Assembly: GCA_021794075.1 (NCBI GenBank) | Contig: JAJYRM010000012.1 | Span: forward strand, 1-56,399 | From: Bacteroidota bacterium | GTDB taxonomy: Bacteria; Bacteroidota; Ignavibacteria; Kryptoniales; JAKASW01 | Direction of reading: 5' to 3' | DNA: 56,399 nt | In this document: positions 43,582 through 52,169 of the stretch, one piece after another | Numbering within the stretch: the stretch's first letter is position 1 | Layout: each line of letters starts with the position of its first letter | Position numbers and translations under genes: made by a program | Notes under the pieces: generated by a model | What the model saw: only the letters and a program-made list of their open reading frames with translations | Told to the model about the DNA's origin: nothing | Database searches by the model: none

Positions 43582-43773
43582 ATGGGAAGGTACGAAGAAC
43601 TTCACCAGCTCATCAGCAGCTTTGAAGCAGATTTCCGCAAGTTCTACGAGAAGCAGAACAAGGCGGCAGGTACCAGGGTGCGCAAACACATGGGAGAACT
43701 GAAGAAGTTTGCCCAGCAGATTCGTCAAGAGGTGCAGGAAGTAAAGCAAAAGATGAAGGACGACGGTCAATAA
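43582..43773 (+). CDS. Histone H1-like DNA-binding protein
   Basis: The 63-residue basic protein (9 Lys, 5 Arg) matches the small histone H1/Hc1-like proteins of Bacteroidota and relatives: RYEELHQLISSFEADFRKFYEKQNKAAGTRVRKHMGELKKFAQQIRQEVQEVKQK. It is probably helical throughout and binds DNA non-specifically, condensing the nucleoid. GAAGGAG precedes its ATG, 30 bases after argJ, so it may be read from the same promoter as well as its own. A perfect terminator follows at once. Confidence 0.85.
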   Translation: MGRYEELHQLISSFEADFRKFYEKQNKAAGTRVRKHMGELKKFAQQIRQEVQEVKQKMKDDGQ

Positions 43774-43786
43774 GGACGTTTTGCCG

Positions 43787-43822
43787 ATACTCCCCTCAAC
43801 GGATTGAGGGGAGTATCTTTAT
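43787..43822 (+). terminator. Strong hairpin terminator after the histone-like gene
   Basis: ATACTCCCCTCAA pairs with TTGAGGGGAGTAT as 13 perfect base pairs over a 4-base loop, followed by CTTTAT. The T-tract is short. It is placed 14 bases after the stop. Confidence 0.85.
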
Positions 43823-43923
43823 GGTGTGTTTTGCGCGGATAGCGGGAGAAATTTGTGGTCGGGTTGGATGGGGAAGAGATCGTCATGTGGATCGTTGCCG
43901 CAGATTAAACTATTGAAGCGGAC

Positions 43924-44613
43924 TCAGTTCTTGTCCTTGTTTTTGTGAATGTCGATCATGTTGAGGTTATCGATATAGATAGTGCTTTCCGGGTCTTTCA
44001 GCTCCACGAATTTTCTCGCGATTTCTTTCAGCCTGTCAGCAGTTTCCGCAATCAGTTGAATCCCTTTTTCGAGTTTGTCGAATTCACCATTCTTAAGCGA
44101 CTTCCGCATCATATCGAGGGCGAGATAAATAACGTTGAGGGGATTATTGATCTCGTGTCCGACCGTAGCGGCGAGTTCCAGTAGGGCCACTCGTCTTGTA
44201 AGCTGCTGGATCTCATTATGCAGATTTCGAACTCGAACTCCGCTCTCTATTCTTGCGAGCACTTCCTGGTGAGGAGCAGGTTTTGTGATGTAGTCATCCG
44301 CTCCCGCCTGTAGCCCGCGGACCCTGTCCTTCACGTCGCCCTTCGCGGTCAGAAGGATAATGTATGTGAATCTAAGCGTTGCGTCGTTCTTGATCCATTT
44401 CGCCAGCTGCTCACCGTCCATTTCAGGCATCATCCAGTCAATCAGCATGACATCCGGCCTGAACTTCGAGGCGGCCTCGAGCGCCTCACGGCCGTTGCTC
44501 GCTTCCATCACTTCGTACCCCGACTTGGTCAGTACCCTATTCAGAATTATTCTGGCGTTCGCGTCGTCGTCGACTAACAAAATTTTTGAGCTCAAGTGTC
44601 TTCCTTTGTCCAT
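43924..44613 (-). CDS. Receiver protein with a histidine-phosphotransfer (DHp) helix pair but no ATPase
   Basis: The 229-residue protein has a complete receiver domain (about 9-125): acidic pocket ILLVDDD, phospho-acceptor Asp59 in DVMLIDWMMPEMDG, Thr/Ala switch LLTAKGD and TKP. A coiled linker leads into a HisKA-like H-box, LLELAATVGHEINNPLNVIYLALDMM (His153). No catalytic ATPase domain follows; the protein ends about 75 residues later. It starts inside the last codons of the sensor kinase gene (ATG 44613; TTG 44595 overlapping the stop is an alternative). It may receive phosphate on Asp59 or His153 from that kinase, or form mixed dimers (inference). Confidence 0.85.
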   Translation of the reverse strand: MDKGRHLSSKILLVDDDANARIILNRVLTKSGYEVMEASNGREALEAASKFRPDVMLIDWMMPEMDGEQLAKWIKNDATLRFTYIILLTAKGDVKDRVRGLQAGADDYITKPAPHQEVLARIESGVRVRNLHNEIQQLTRRVALLELAATVGHEINNPLNVIYLALDMMRKSLKNGEFDKLEKGIQLIAETADRLKEIARKFVELKDPESTIYIDNLNMIDIHKNKDKN

Positions 44614-45779
44614 TTGGGAATCGTGAAAGATACTGTCGTCCCGAGTCCGGTCCCTTTACTTTCCATCACTATCTCTCCACCCATCATCTCGACCAGGTGT
44701 TTTGAAATGACGAGTCCAAGACCGCTCCCGCCGTATTTGCGCGTGGCGGTCCCATCGACTTGCATGAATTTTTGAAAGAGCTTGTCCTGCTTTTCTCTCG
44801 GGATACCTATACCCGTGTCCTTCACGCTAAATCTTAAGTATGGGCCTGCTGCCTCAACAGAGACGACGATTCCTCCCTTATCGGTGAATTTAATCGCGTT
44901 TCCGACAAGGTTAATCAGTATCTGCTTCAACTTCCTTACGTCGGCCGCCGCAAAAAGAGGGCTTTCAAGCGTGACACATTCCAGAGTAAGGTTTTTCTGG
45001 TCTGCCTGGACTTTGAATAGAGAGTAAATTTCCTCCATGATCTCGTCCACATAAACCTTCTCAATCTGCAACTGCATCCTTCCCGATTCGATTTTTGAAA
45101 TATCGAGGAGGTCGTTTATTACGTCGAGAAGATGGTAAGAACTGTCGAGCGCATTACGCGTGAAAAGCCGCAGCTCTTCGTCTCCTTCGTAATATCCTTC
45201 AGTAATCAGTGTGAGGAATCCAATTATCGAATTGAGCGGAGTTCGGAGCTCATGAGAAGTGTTCGCGAGAAATTCATCCTTCAGCTGGTTCACCTCAAGC
45301 AAGTGCTTGTTAAGTTTTTCCATCTCTTGGAAGCGCAACTTCTCCTTCTCAAGCATTCCATTTAAAGGGGATTGTGACTGCTTCTCGGAGAGTGTCACTA
45401 CGCCGCCGATCAATTTGATCGGCCCGCTTTTTTTGATAGAGAGCACCTGTTCGGTGACGCTGAGTTTCCTGCCGCTGCGGGAAATTATATGGTAGGTGAA
45501 GTTGCGTGGAACAGTTGACGCCTTGGATGAATTGCGGAATTTATGAAGAGGCTTGGCGTCCTGTGGATCCACGATGACGTCGCCGTAAAAATTGTCCTTC
45601 ATGAATGAAGAGACGGGATATCCCGTCAATTTTGTAAATCCGCCAATGCAACTCTTCGGAGTGAAGTCCGTGCCCGAAATCTCGGCGGTGTAAAGGAATC
45701 CGGATACTTTATCTAAGAACCGAGCGTTTCGTTTATCTACCGGCCTTGACTCTTTGTTATGGCCATATGTGGTTGTCAA
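44592..45779 (-). CDS. PAS sensor histidine kinase
   Basis: The 395-residue cytoplasmic kinase has an N-terminal PAS domain (about 22-135: FLYTAEISGTDFTPKSCIGGFTKLTGY), a short coiled coil, HisKA with LANTSHELRTPLNSIIGF (His176), and HATPase_c with LINLVGNAIKFTDKGG, VKDTGIGIPREKQDKLFQKFMQVDGTATRKYGGSGLGLVISKHLVEMMGG and TGLGTTVSFTIP. No membrane segment is seen, so it senses an internal or PAS-bound signal. The frame opens with TTG 45779; no in-frame ATG comes early, so the start is uncertain. It overlaps the receiver-protein gene and likely works with it. Confidence 0.93.
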   Translation of the reverse strand: MTTTYGHNKESRPVDKRNARFLDKVSGFLYTAEISGTDFTPKSCIGGFTKLTGYPVSSFMKDNFYGDVIVDPQDAKPLHKFRNSSKASTVPRNFTYHIISRSGRKLSVTEQVLSIKKSGPIKLIGGVVTLSEKQSQSPLNGMLEKEKLRFQEMEKLNKHLLEVNQLKDEFLANTSHELRTPLNSIIGFLTLITEGYYEGDEELRLFTRNALDSSYHLLDVINDLLDISKIESGRMQLQIEKVYVDEIMEEIYSLFKVQADQKNLTLECVTLESPLFAAADVRKLKQILINLVGNAIKFTDKGGIVVSVEAAGPYLRFSVKDTGIGIPREKQDKLFQKFMQVDGTATRKYGGSGLGLVISKHLVEMMGGEIVMESKGTGLGTTVSFTIPKWTKEDT

Positions 45780-45868
45780 GCTATTCTTCTGCCTCTTTTC
45801 CAGAATTTAGCCATTCTTTCTATCGGAACTTATTCCACATTCTTGAATAGACGAACTTTCACGATCGT

Positions 45869-48800
45869 TTAATCCCGAGCCTTCTGCAATAGGTGGTAAT
45901 ACTTAAGTATAACTCTTTGGTATTCAGGAGGAAAATTTTCGCGTATGAGTTTGAGTAGGCGCTGCTCTTCCTCAAGCTGCTTATCGGAGAGTTTAAGTGG
46001 CCCGGGGCTCTGAGTTATTACATCCTTGCCTGCTTTCGTAACACGCCTGTTATCGTAGTTCTGGGTCAGAAACGACCGTGACGCATCGAGAAGGTGTCTC
46101 AGTATCCTGTCCTGTCGTTGGATGGTCTCGGACGTAATGTTCTTGTCATGCATGTCGATGGCGACGCGGCTCATTTCTTTCGCGATGTCATTCAGATTCC
46201 CAAGCACCCTTTCCTGAGATTGCGAGCTTTGAGCTTCATGAGCGAGCTGTTCGAGAGATTTACGAATAGCTTCCTGCCTTGCGGCGAGCCTCGCCAGCTC
46301 GGCCTGCTGCTGCATCGACAATGCTCCTTGCATGCCGAGCTGCCTTGTAAGCGCGTTTAGTCCTTCCTGATTCGCCCCGAGCTGCTCGAGCTGCTGCAGG
46401 AGTGAAGGAGACCCGCCCCCTTGTCCCTGCATCATAGATTGAAGCGTTGCCTGAATGTTGAGCACTGCCTTATTGAGAGATGCCATGGCTTCGCTTTGTG
46501 AATTGGTCGGAGACTGTCCACCCCTGCTTTGGAGCGCGTTGAGAGATTTTTGCATCTGCGAGTAAGCCTCTCCCATCTGGCGCCCCATTTGCGGAGTTAC
46601 CGCAAAACTCTTGTTGGAAAGCTGCATCATCTGCTGGGCGGAGTAGCCCAGTTGTTGCATAAGTTCATTCTGCTTTGCTGAAAGTGACCGTGATTCCGCC
46701 GAGTTTGGAATTATGTTCGTCGATCTGTCGCGCAATGCCTCTTGCTCTTTTGAAATCTCGAGGAGGTTTTGCTGTGTCTTCCTCAGTGCATTGATAGTAG
46801 CCTGTTGCCGGTTTTGCAGCATCGATTTCTCAGCTGCCGAAAGTTGCTGTTTGAACTTCTGAAGTGCCGATGACACATCCTGCTGATTGGCGAGCGAGCT
46901 TGAAAATTGACCCCGCGATAACTCTCTGCTCGCTGCCTCCATTTTCTCGGAAACTGCGGATTTGCGAAGCGCTTCATTTGCCTCCGAAAGCTGTTTGATC
47001 GGCATATCTTTGGATATTTCGGACATCATCTTATTCAAGTCGGATGTGGCGTGCTCAACCGAAGAGAATTCCTTATGTATCTCCTGCTGGCTTTGGGACA
47101 GTTGGCGGCGCGTCTGTCTGTTTGTGGAATCCGAGGAGGCAGTAGACTTCTGAACTTCCTCCTGCCCGGACAGCAACTGGTCGACGCGGGTCTGAAGCTC
47201 GTCGAACTTCTGTTCGATCTGGATCCGCTTTATCAGGCTTAATGTCCGCTCGATACTTTTGCGAAGCATTTCGTCGTTGATCTGAAAGTTTTTCATCGCT
47301 TCGCGGACCATGTTTGGATTGAGAGACTGAATCGCCTGCTGCAGCTTCTTCAGAGCCTCCTGGAACTCCGGTGAGTTTATGTCCTGTAGCGCCTTTTGCA
47401 GCTCCTGATATTTTTCGAGCGTCTTCGGAGAGATGATTTTGTTCTGGAGCATTTTCTGTGTCATCTTTTCGATCTGCTTTCGAATTCCCTCGACCTTCTT
47501 CTGGAGACTGTCATATTGCTGGAGAGTATTGCCCATCTTCTTCTGCTGTTCCCAGCTTAGTTGCTTAGTGGCCGTTTTCATCTCTTCCGATATCTTGTCG
47601 AGCTGCTGCTTGAGATTGTCGGAGCTGTTGAGCGCGTCTTCAGTCTTCTGAATGAGGCCGCTATGCTCGCTGTCGGCGGCCGCGAATACTTCCTCAAGCG
47701 AGGGAAGTCGCAGCGTGTATTCTGTGCTTGAAGTAGACTTCGGGCCGTCTACCATGTCGTTATCGAACACAGTAGCGTGGTAACTTATAACGTCTTCAGG
47801 GACGAGATTGCGAGATGAAAGATCCCAGATATATGTTACGTCTTCCTGGCCGGCAGATTTTGAAGGGAGGGGGATCTCGATGGAGCGGTATTTCTTTTCA
47901 GGCGAAACGTATTTTGAGCTAACCAACTTGTACTGCAGAAGAAGTCTCGTGAAACCGTAGTCGTCTCCAATAGAAATTCTCAACGGGAGAATCATGTCCC
48001 GATTGAGTACAACGTCTTTCCCGGGAGATGTAATTTCGCATGTTGGGTACTGGTCACTTATGGCGCTCGCCGTGTAAGCGATTGGGTCCCTGTTTTCAAG
48101 GCTGTCATGATCGAGAAGGCGCAGCATATAATGTGAAGTGTGCCGCAATATGAAAGATCCGTGCGCTTCAGTCCCGCTCGTTTCGAGTTTGACGTTCGCT
48201 GACGAGTCGCCGAAGGCGATCCTTGCCTCTATTAGAGGCTTGTTGCTTCGCAGGGAGTACTCGGCGCGCGTGCCTATCAGCGCGGAGAAATCTCCTATAT
48301 CTTCTTGAAGCGTCTCGGGCGGTCTATTTGTGTATTGTGGGTAGACGAGCCGCACTGTGAAATCCCTTACTATTGGAAGATCGACTACATTGACGCTGTA
48401 ATCGCGGCTCCTTTGACCGCTGGCCGTAACGTAGTACGCCAGATTTCCCCTAACGTCCGGCAACCTAAAGAAATAATCTCCATTACCCTTTTCTTTCACT
48501 TGATGCTTTTCAAATACCTTCTCATCGCTGTATTTCTCGCTCACGGTAAGAACAGAAGGGAAATGAGCGGCAGTGATGAGATTTACCTTGACATGCACGT
48601 CGAGTGTGTCGCCACGAGAGATCTCGGTGTCCCCGGGAGCTATGTAAAAACTGTAGGCCGATGGCGTGACGTAATCGCGCGTAAAATTTATCGAATGGAT
48701 CAAAGCTGTCGGCATACTCGATGGAAAACTGATGAGCAGTAGCGCGGCGATCGTCAGAGTCGCGGCGAGAATGTAGCCGGATTTCTTCCTGGGTTTGTAG

Positions 48801-49264
48801 CGTACTGCTGCTTCGATTTCCCCCGGAGAAGCGCTGCTAATTGTTCGTTCGATGTAAGCCTTAACGAGTTCATCTGAGTGGAATGACTCATGACCTGGTG
48901 ACATTAACTCGATGGCGTTTCTCAGACGGTCTTTGATTTCGGGGAATGTCTCGCCGACTTCAAGCGCGGTCTCGACAAGGTCATTGGCGGGGACCGAGCG
49001 GAAATAATGTAACAGGTATGGAAGCAGAAGTTTCGAAAAGGTGATGAGGAGGGCGGCTCCGGAGATTAGGAAGAGCGACGTTCGGATTAGCGGGCCGAAA
49101 TTGAAAATCATTTCGAGAAGGCCGGTAAGGAAGAGTGAAAGCAGAAGAACGGATAAGCATGCAGCTATTCCCTCTACGATACGTGCGAGGATCTTTTTGC
49201 GGTAAACGCGCCGCAATGACTCTATTGCATTGTTTTCGAGCTCTTGGCTCAGATCATCCTTCAT
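45869..49264 (-). CDS. DUF4175-type membrane protein with long Gln-rich coiled coil
   Basis: The 1131-residue product has two or three transmembrane helices near the N terminus (about 28-48, 55-82, 165-183). Next come Ig-like periplasmic segments to about 540 (YVTPSAYSFYIAPGDTEISRGDTLDVHVKV, FTVRLVYPQYTNRPPETL). A very long helical region, about 545-1100, is rich in Gln, Ser, Lys and Leu and includes stretches such as MQQQAELARLAARQEAIRKSLEQLAHEA. This is the layout of DUF4175 proteins, which in Bacteroidota often neighbour MoxR-AAA, DUF58 and BatA-like genes. None of those is here. It starts three bases after a DUF4159 gene. Function unknown. Confidence 0.85.
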   Translation of the reverse strand: MKDDLSQELENNAIESLRRVYRKKILARIVEGIAACLSVLLLSLFLTGLLEMIFNFGPLIRTSLFLISGAALLITFSKLLLPYLLHYFRSVPANDLVETALEVGETFPEIKDRLRNAIELMSPGHESFHSDELVKAYIERTISSASPGEIEAAVRYKPRKKSGYILAATLTIAALLLISFPSSMPTALIHSINFTRDYVTPSAYSFYIAPGDTEISRGDTLDVHVKVNLITAAHFPSVLTVSEKYSDEKVFEKHQVKEKGNGDYFFRLPDVRGNLAYYVTASGQRSRDYSVNVVDLPIVRDFTVRLVYPQYTNRPPETLQEDIGDFSALIGTRAEYSLRSNKPLIEARIAFGDSSANVKLETSGTEAHGSFILRHTSHYMLRLLDHDSLENRDPIAYTASAISDQYPTCEITSPGKDVVLNRDMILPLRISIGDDYGFTRLLLQYKLVSSKYVSPEKKYRSIEIPLPSKSAGQEDVTYIWDLSSRNLVPEDVISYHATVFDNDMVDGPKSTSSTEYTLRLPSLEEVFAAADSEHSGLIQKTEDALNSSDNLKQQLDKISEEMKTATKQLSWEQQKKMGNTLQQYDSLQKKVEGIRKQIEKMTQKMLQNKIISPKTLEKYQELQKALQDINSPEFQEALKKLQQAIQSLNPNMVREAMKNFQINDEMLRKSIERTLSLIKRIQIEQKFDELQTRVDQLLSGQEEVQKSTASSDSTNRQTRRQLSQSQQEIHKEFSSVEHATSDLNKMMSEISKDMPIKQLSEANEALRKSAVSEKMEAASRELSRGQFSSSLANQQDVSSALQKFKQQLSAAEKSMLQNRQQATINALRKTQQNLLEISKEQEALRDRSTNIIPNSAESRSLSAKQNELMQQLGYSAQQMMQLSNKSFAVTPQMGRQMGEAYSQMQKSLNALQSRGGQSPTNSQSEAMASLNKAVLNIQATLQSMMQGQGGGSPSLLQQLEQLGANQEGLNALTRQLGMQGALSMQQQAELARLAARQEAIRKSLEQLAHEAQSSQSQERVLGNLNDIAKEMSRVAIDMHDKNITSETIQRQDRILRHLLDASRSFLTQNYDNRRVTKAGKDVITQSPGPLKLSDKQLEEEQRLLKLIRENFPPEYQRVILKYYHLLQKARD

Positions 49265-49267
49265 GAG

Positions 49268-49942
49268 TCAGTGGGTGAGGGTCCAGTATAGTATGTTTGT
49301 GCCGAACTCCAGGGCTTCAAGTCGCTTGTTTTCAGGGTCGCCGTGGACTTCGGGCGGATCCCATCCGTCGGATGGATTACATTCGGTCGTGTAGTATACC
49401 GCGAGCCTTTTCCCGATGAATATTCCAAAAGCAGCAGGCGGCTTGCCGTCGTCCCAATCTTGTATCTTCGGCGGCCCATGCGAAAAATCGTAGACACAGT
49501 TGTAAAGGCCGTATGAGTACGGCAGCGGAACAAGTTTTCCGTCTGGGAAGACATTCTTCATTTCCCTGCGAAACGCTTCGTCCATCCCGTAGTCGTCGTC
49601 CGCGTAAAGAAAGCCGCCGTCGTCCAGGTATTTACGCAAACTTCTCGCCTGCTCATCAGTGAATCTTATATTCCCATGCCCAGTCATGAAGAGGAAAGGA
49701 TAACTGAAAATGTCTTCGCTCATTATATCGACGTAGTAGTAGTTTGGATCTACATTGATGCCGGTATGCTCGCTTACGAAGCGGAGCAGAGTTGGTTCTT
49801 CGAGTGGATCGTTATACCAGTCTCCTCCTCCGTCGTACTTCAGCCTCGCGATCCTGAACGCGCTCGACTTCTGCGCGAATGCATCATGGGCTATGCCGAT
49901 GGAGAGAGACAGCAACAATATCGCAAGCAGGGGATTTTTCAT
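49268..49942 (-). CDS. Exported DUF4159 domain protein
   Basis: The product is 224 residues from ATG 49942, which gives a clean signal peptide (MKNPLLAILLLSLSIGIAHDAFAQ); the longer open frame is Pro-rich and unlikely. The mature part matches DUF4159: FRIARLKYDGGGDWYNDPLEEPTLLRFVSEHTGI, FPFLFMTGHGNI-like YPFLFMTGHGNIRFTDEQARSLRKYLDDGGFLYADDDYGMDEAF, and GIFIGKRLAVYYTTECNPSDGW. The fold resembles a glutamine-amidotransferase-like or flavodoxin-like domain without known catalysis. It is followed after three bases by the DUF4175 gene, forming an operon, and is divergent from dedA. Confidence 0.9.
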   Translation of the reverse strand: MKNPLLAILLLSLSIGIAHDAFAQKSSAFRIARLKYDGGGDWYNDPLEEPTLLRFVSEHTGINVDPNYYYVDIMSEDIFSYPFLFMTGHGNIRFTDEQARSLRKYLDDGGFLYADDDYGMDEAFRREMKNVFPDGKLVPLPYSYGLYNCVYDFSHGPPKIQDWDDGKPPAAFGIFIGKRLAVYYTTECNPSDGWDPPEVHGDPENKRLEALEFGTNILYWTLTH

Positions 49943-50024
49943 CGATTCCAATCTAAAGAAGGGGGGATGCAGTTTCAAGATAGGGGGGAGGTTCAGCGGC
50001 AAATATGGTGTTTCGCTATGAAAT

Positions 50025-50588
50025 GTGGTAAGTTTTTTCGTGGAGCAATTCATACATCAGAACGGTTACCTTACGGTCTTTATCTCGGTAGCCCTGGCTG
50101 GAGAAGTCGGGCTGTTTGCCGGTGCTGCGCTTGCGCGATCAGGTACGGTGTCGCTTACGGGAGTAATAATTCTCGGCGCTGCGGCTTCGTTTACCGGGAA
50201 TACCATCTACTATTATGCAGGGAGATTTCTCTGGAGCAGATGGGGCTTTCTGAGGGAAAAGTTTGGCGAGAAGGTGAGCAGATCATCGCGTGTTGTCAAC
50301 CGTTTCGGATCACCAATCATGCTGGTCGCGAGATTTTTCTATGGGATAAGAGACATAGTTCCGATCACGCTCGGCCTCTGCCAAACCGCCCCCGTTCCCT
50401 TTATGGTTTACAATATTATTGGTGCGTTTCTCTGGGCGTATTCGTTCACAATTTTGGGGAAAGCATTTTCATCGTTCGTTAAGGGATATGCAGGGAGTTT
50501 AAACGCGACGCTCATATGGGCCGCAGTATCGACTCTGTTCCTGCTTGCCTACTTTTCGATACGCAAGCTAGTAACAAGGTGGCGCTGA
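50025..50588 (+). CDS. DedA family membrane protein
   Basis: The 187-residue product starts at GTG 50025. It has the DedA/SNARE-associated pattern: FFVEQFIHQNGYLTVFISVALAGEVGLFAGAALARSG, GNTIYYYAGRFLWSRWGFLREKFG, then FGSPIMLVARFFYGIRDIVPITLG with the key Arg residues, PFMVYNIIGAFLWAYSFTILG and a final helix. The acidic residue in ALAGE and the FYGIR motif fit the undecaprenyl-phosphate/phospholipid translocase branch. It is probably involved in lipid-carrier recycling at the inner membrane. It stands alone between divergent and convergent genes. Confidence 0.92.
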   Translation: MVSFFVEQFIHQNGYLTVFISVALAGEVGLFAGAALARSGTVSLTGVIILGAAASFTGNTIYYYAGRFLWSRWGFLREKFGEKVSRSSRVVNRFGSPIMLVARFFYGIRDIVPITLGLCQTAPVPFMVYNIIGAFLWAYSFTILGKAFSSFVKGYAGSLNATLIWAAVSTLFLLAYFSIRKLVTRWR

Positions 50589-50605
50589 AACCTCAGAAAA
50601 TGAAA

Positions 50606-50639
50606 CCGCCGGCCGATTTGGAGCAACTCGAGCCGGCGG
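50606..50639. other. Hairpin between convergent dedA and cytochrome genes
   Basis: CCGCCGGC and GCCGGCGG form an 8-bp GC stem around an 18-base loop that can extend by CGA/TCG pairing. It lies in the 81-base gap between two stops. No T-tract follows on either strand, so a role as bidirectional terminator is only possible. Confidence 0.4.
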
Positions 50640-50669
50640 CGATAGGCTAAATTATGAATGAGGCCGATT

Positions 50670-52166
50670 TCATTGCGTACCATCGTGGCAGTCGGTGCAT
50701 GATCCGTCTTTCCACGAGTCCCCTATGCCTACGTGCGGATGAACGAATGGCACGCCGTCGAGATTGACAACCGAATCAGGTTTGGATCCCTCGGCAAGTA
50801 TGACGTGGCAAGTAGTGCAGCTGTGCGGTATCACTTGACCGTCGGCGCTCTTGTGGTGACCGTCATGGCATCGGAAGCAGCCCTGGTATTCCATGTGTCC
50901 GAGATCGTTCGGGTACGCTCTCCAGTCGGCCCTCATGTACGGGAAGAAATTCTGTTTGTAAATTGTCTGAAGCGAAGCGATTGCCCCGGTGATGGCGGAT
51001 CCATCATGCGTTGCGACTTGTGGATACTTTCTATGATAGAAGGAATTGATGTACAGCGCGATACTGTCTAGAGCGTCCTTGGTGTTTACGTAGCGCGGCA
51101 CCAGCGCGTTAACCCCTTCCTGTTTGATCCAGGGCAGGGCCGGACTGATATCACCGGTCGCCATCGCGTCGTTTATCGCATCACCCGGCGATTTTATGAT
51201 ATGCGTTGGCCTGTTGTGACAATCCATGCAATCCATCGTCTTGATCTTCACATGTTTTATCGAATCGGGCGTGAAAGGATTATCGCTCGTAGTAAAAGTC
51301 TCCGTCTTGCCGTTCTTGTCAACGACGCGAACCCAAGGTATGGTCTGGGAGGTAGAATCGGTTGGGATGAATTCTACCGTGTGTGTAACGTGCCAGTGAA
51401 CCGACGGGCGCTGCGGCTCGGCGGATGTACTCCTGCCGATTCTTACCAGCATGTCGAGGTCCCACCGCGTGTTGACTGAATCTTCGAGGTAGAAGGTCTT
51501 CGTTATGCGGCGCTCTCCCTTGAATGACTGGGGCCAATGGCACTGCTCGCAAGTCACTCTCGCCGGACGCAGGTTTTTGATGGGGGTCGGTATAGGGCGA
51601 GGAAACTTGTTGAATAGCACGGCGTAAATCTGATACGCGCCCGACAGCTTCGACTTGACGTACCAGCTTGCTCCAGGTCCCACGTGACACTGAACGCAGG
51701 CGACTCTCGCGTGCGGCGAGTCGGCGTGGGTGACGAACTCAGGTTTCATTACCCTGTGGCAGAGCTCTCCGCAAAACTGCACGGACTCCGTGGCCTCGAA
51801 CGCTCTGTAGCTGCCGATCGCGGTAAACACCATTAGCAGCAGCGTGCCGGTCGAAAAGATAAAAAACGCACGGCGCTGTTTCGGTTCAGACAGATCGATC
51901 TTTGGCATTAGCGAGCCGCCGGTCTGTGCCAACTGGTGATAGCGCTTCCTTTCGATGAGCGCCCCTAAGGGGATAATAAGCAGCGCGACTATGAGGACAG
52001 CGGGGAAGACTATAAAAGTAACAATCCCAAAATACGGGGGAAGGGAACTCCACATCGCCGAGACCACCATCAGGATCAGTATCGTGCCGAATACTACGCT
52101 GGCGATGATAGCGCCGGCCATACTTATCGGATTGTAAAATATATCCGGTAACTTTCTTTTCTTCAT
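50670..52166 (-). CDS. Seven-haem NapC/NirT-like membrane cytochrome c
   Basis: The 498-residue product starts at ATG 52166 (AGAGGT upstream; ATG 52169 is adjacent). It has three N-terminal transmembrane segments (about 15-37, 43-71, 100-121). The NapC-like core opens with an unusual CGELCH (CX3CH) site in FCGELCHRVMKPEFVTHADSPHARVACVQCHVGPGASW. Then come CEQCH, CMDCH, CFRCH, CTTCH and CTDCH, giving seven haem sites in all. NapC/NrfH proteins take electrons from the quinol pool to periplasmic reductases; this version adds three C-terminal haem sites to the usual four, and no reductase gene is next to it. It probably passes electrons to an unidentified periplasmic or outer-membrane partner. 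Confidence 0.9.
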   Translation of the reverse strand: MKKRKLPDIFYNPISMAGAIIASVVFGTILILMVVSAMWSSLPPYFGIVTFIVFPAVLIVALLIIPLGALIERKRYHQLAQTGGSLMPKIDLSEPKQRRAFFIFSTGTLLLMVFTAIGSYRAFEATESVQFCGELCHRVMKPEFVTHADSPHARVACVQCHVGPGASWYVKSKLSGAYQIYAVLFNKFPRPIPTPIKNLRPARVTCEQCHWPQSFKGERRITKTFYLEDSVNTRWDLDMLVRIGRSTSAEPQRPSVHWHVTHTVEFIPTDSTSQTIPWVRVVDKNGKTETFTTSDNPFTPDSIKHVKIKTMDCMDCHNRPTHIIKSPGDAINDAMATGDISPALPWIKQEGVNALVPRYVNTKDALDSIALYINSFYHRKYPQVATHDGSAITGAIASLQTIYKQNFFPYMRADWRAYPNDLGHMEYQGCFRCHDGHHKSADGQVIPHSCTTCHVILAEGSKPDSVVNLDGVPFVHPHVGIGDSWKDGSCTDCHDGTQ

Positions 52167-52169
52167 CAT

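Noticed and set aside
49943-50053. N-terminal extension of the DUF4159 protein
   Set aside because: The extra 37 residues are Pro/Leu-rich and would hide a clean signal peptide starting at 49942; they also overlap the dedA start.
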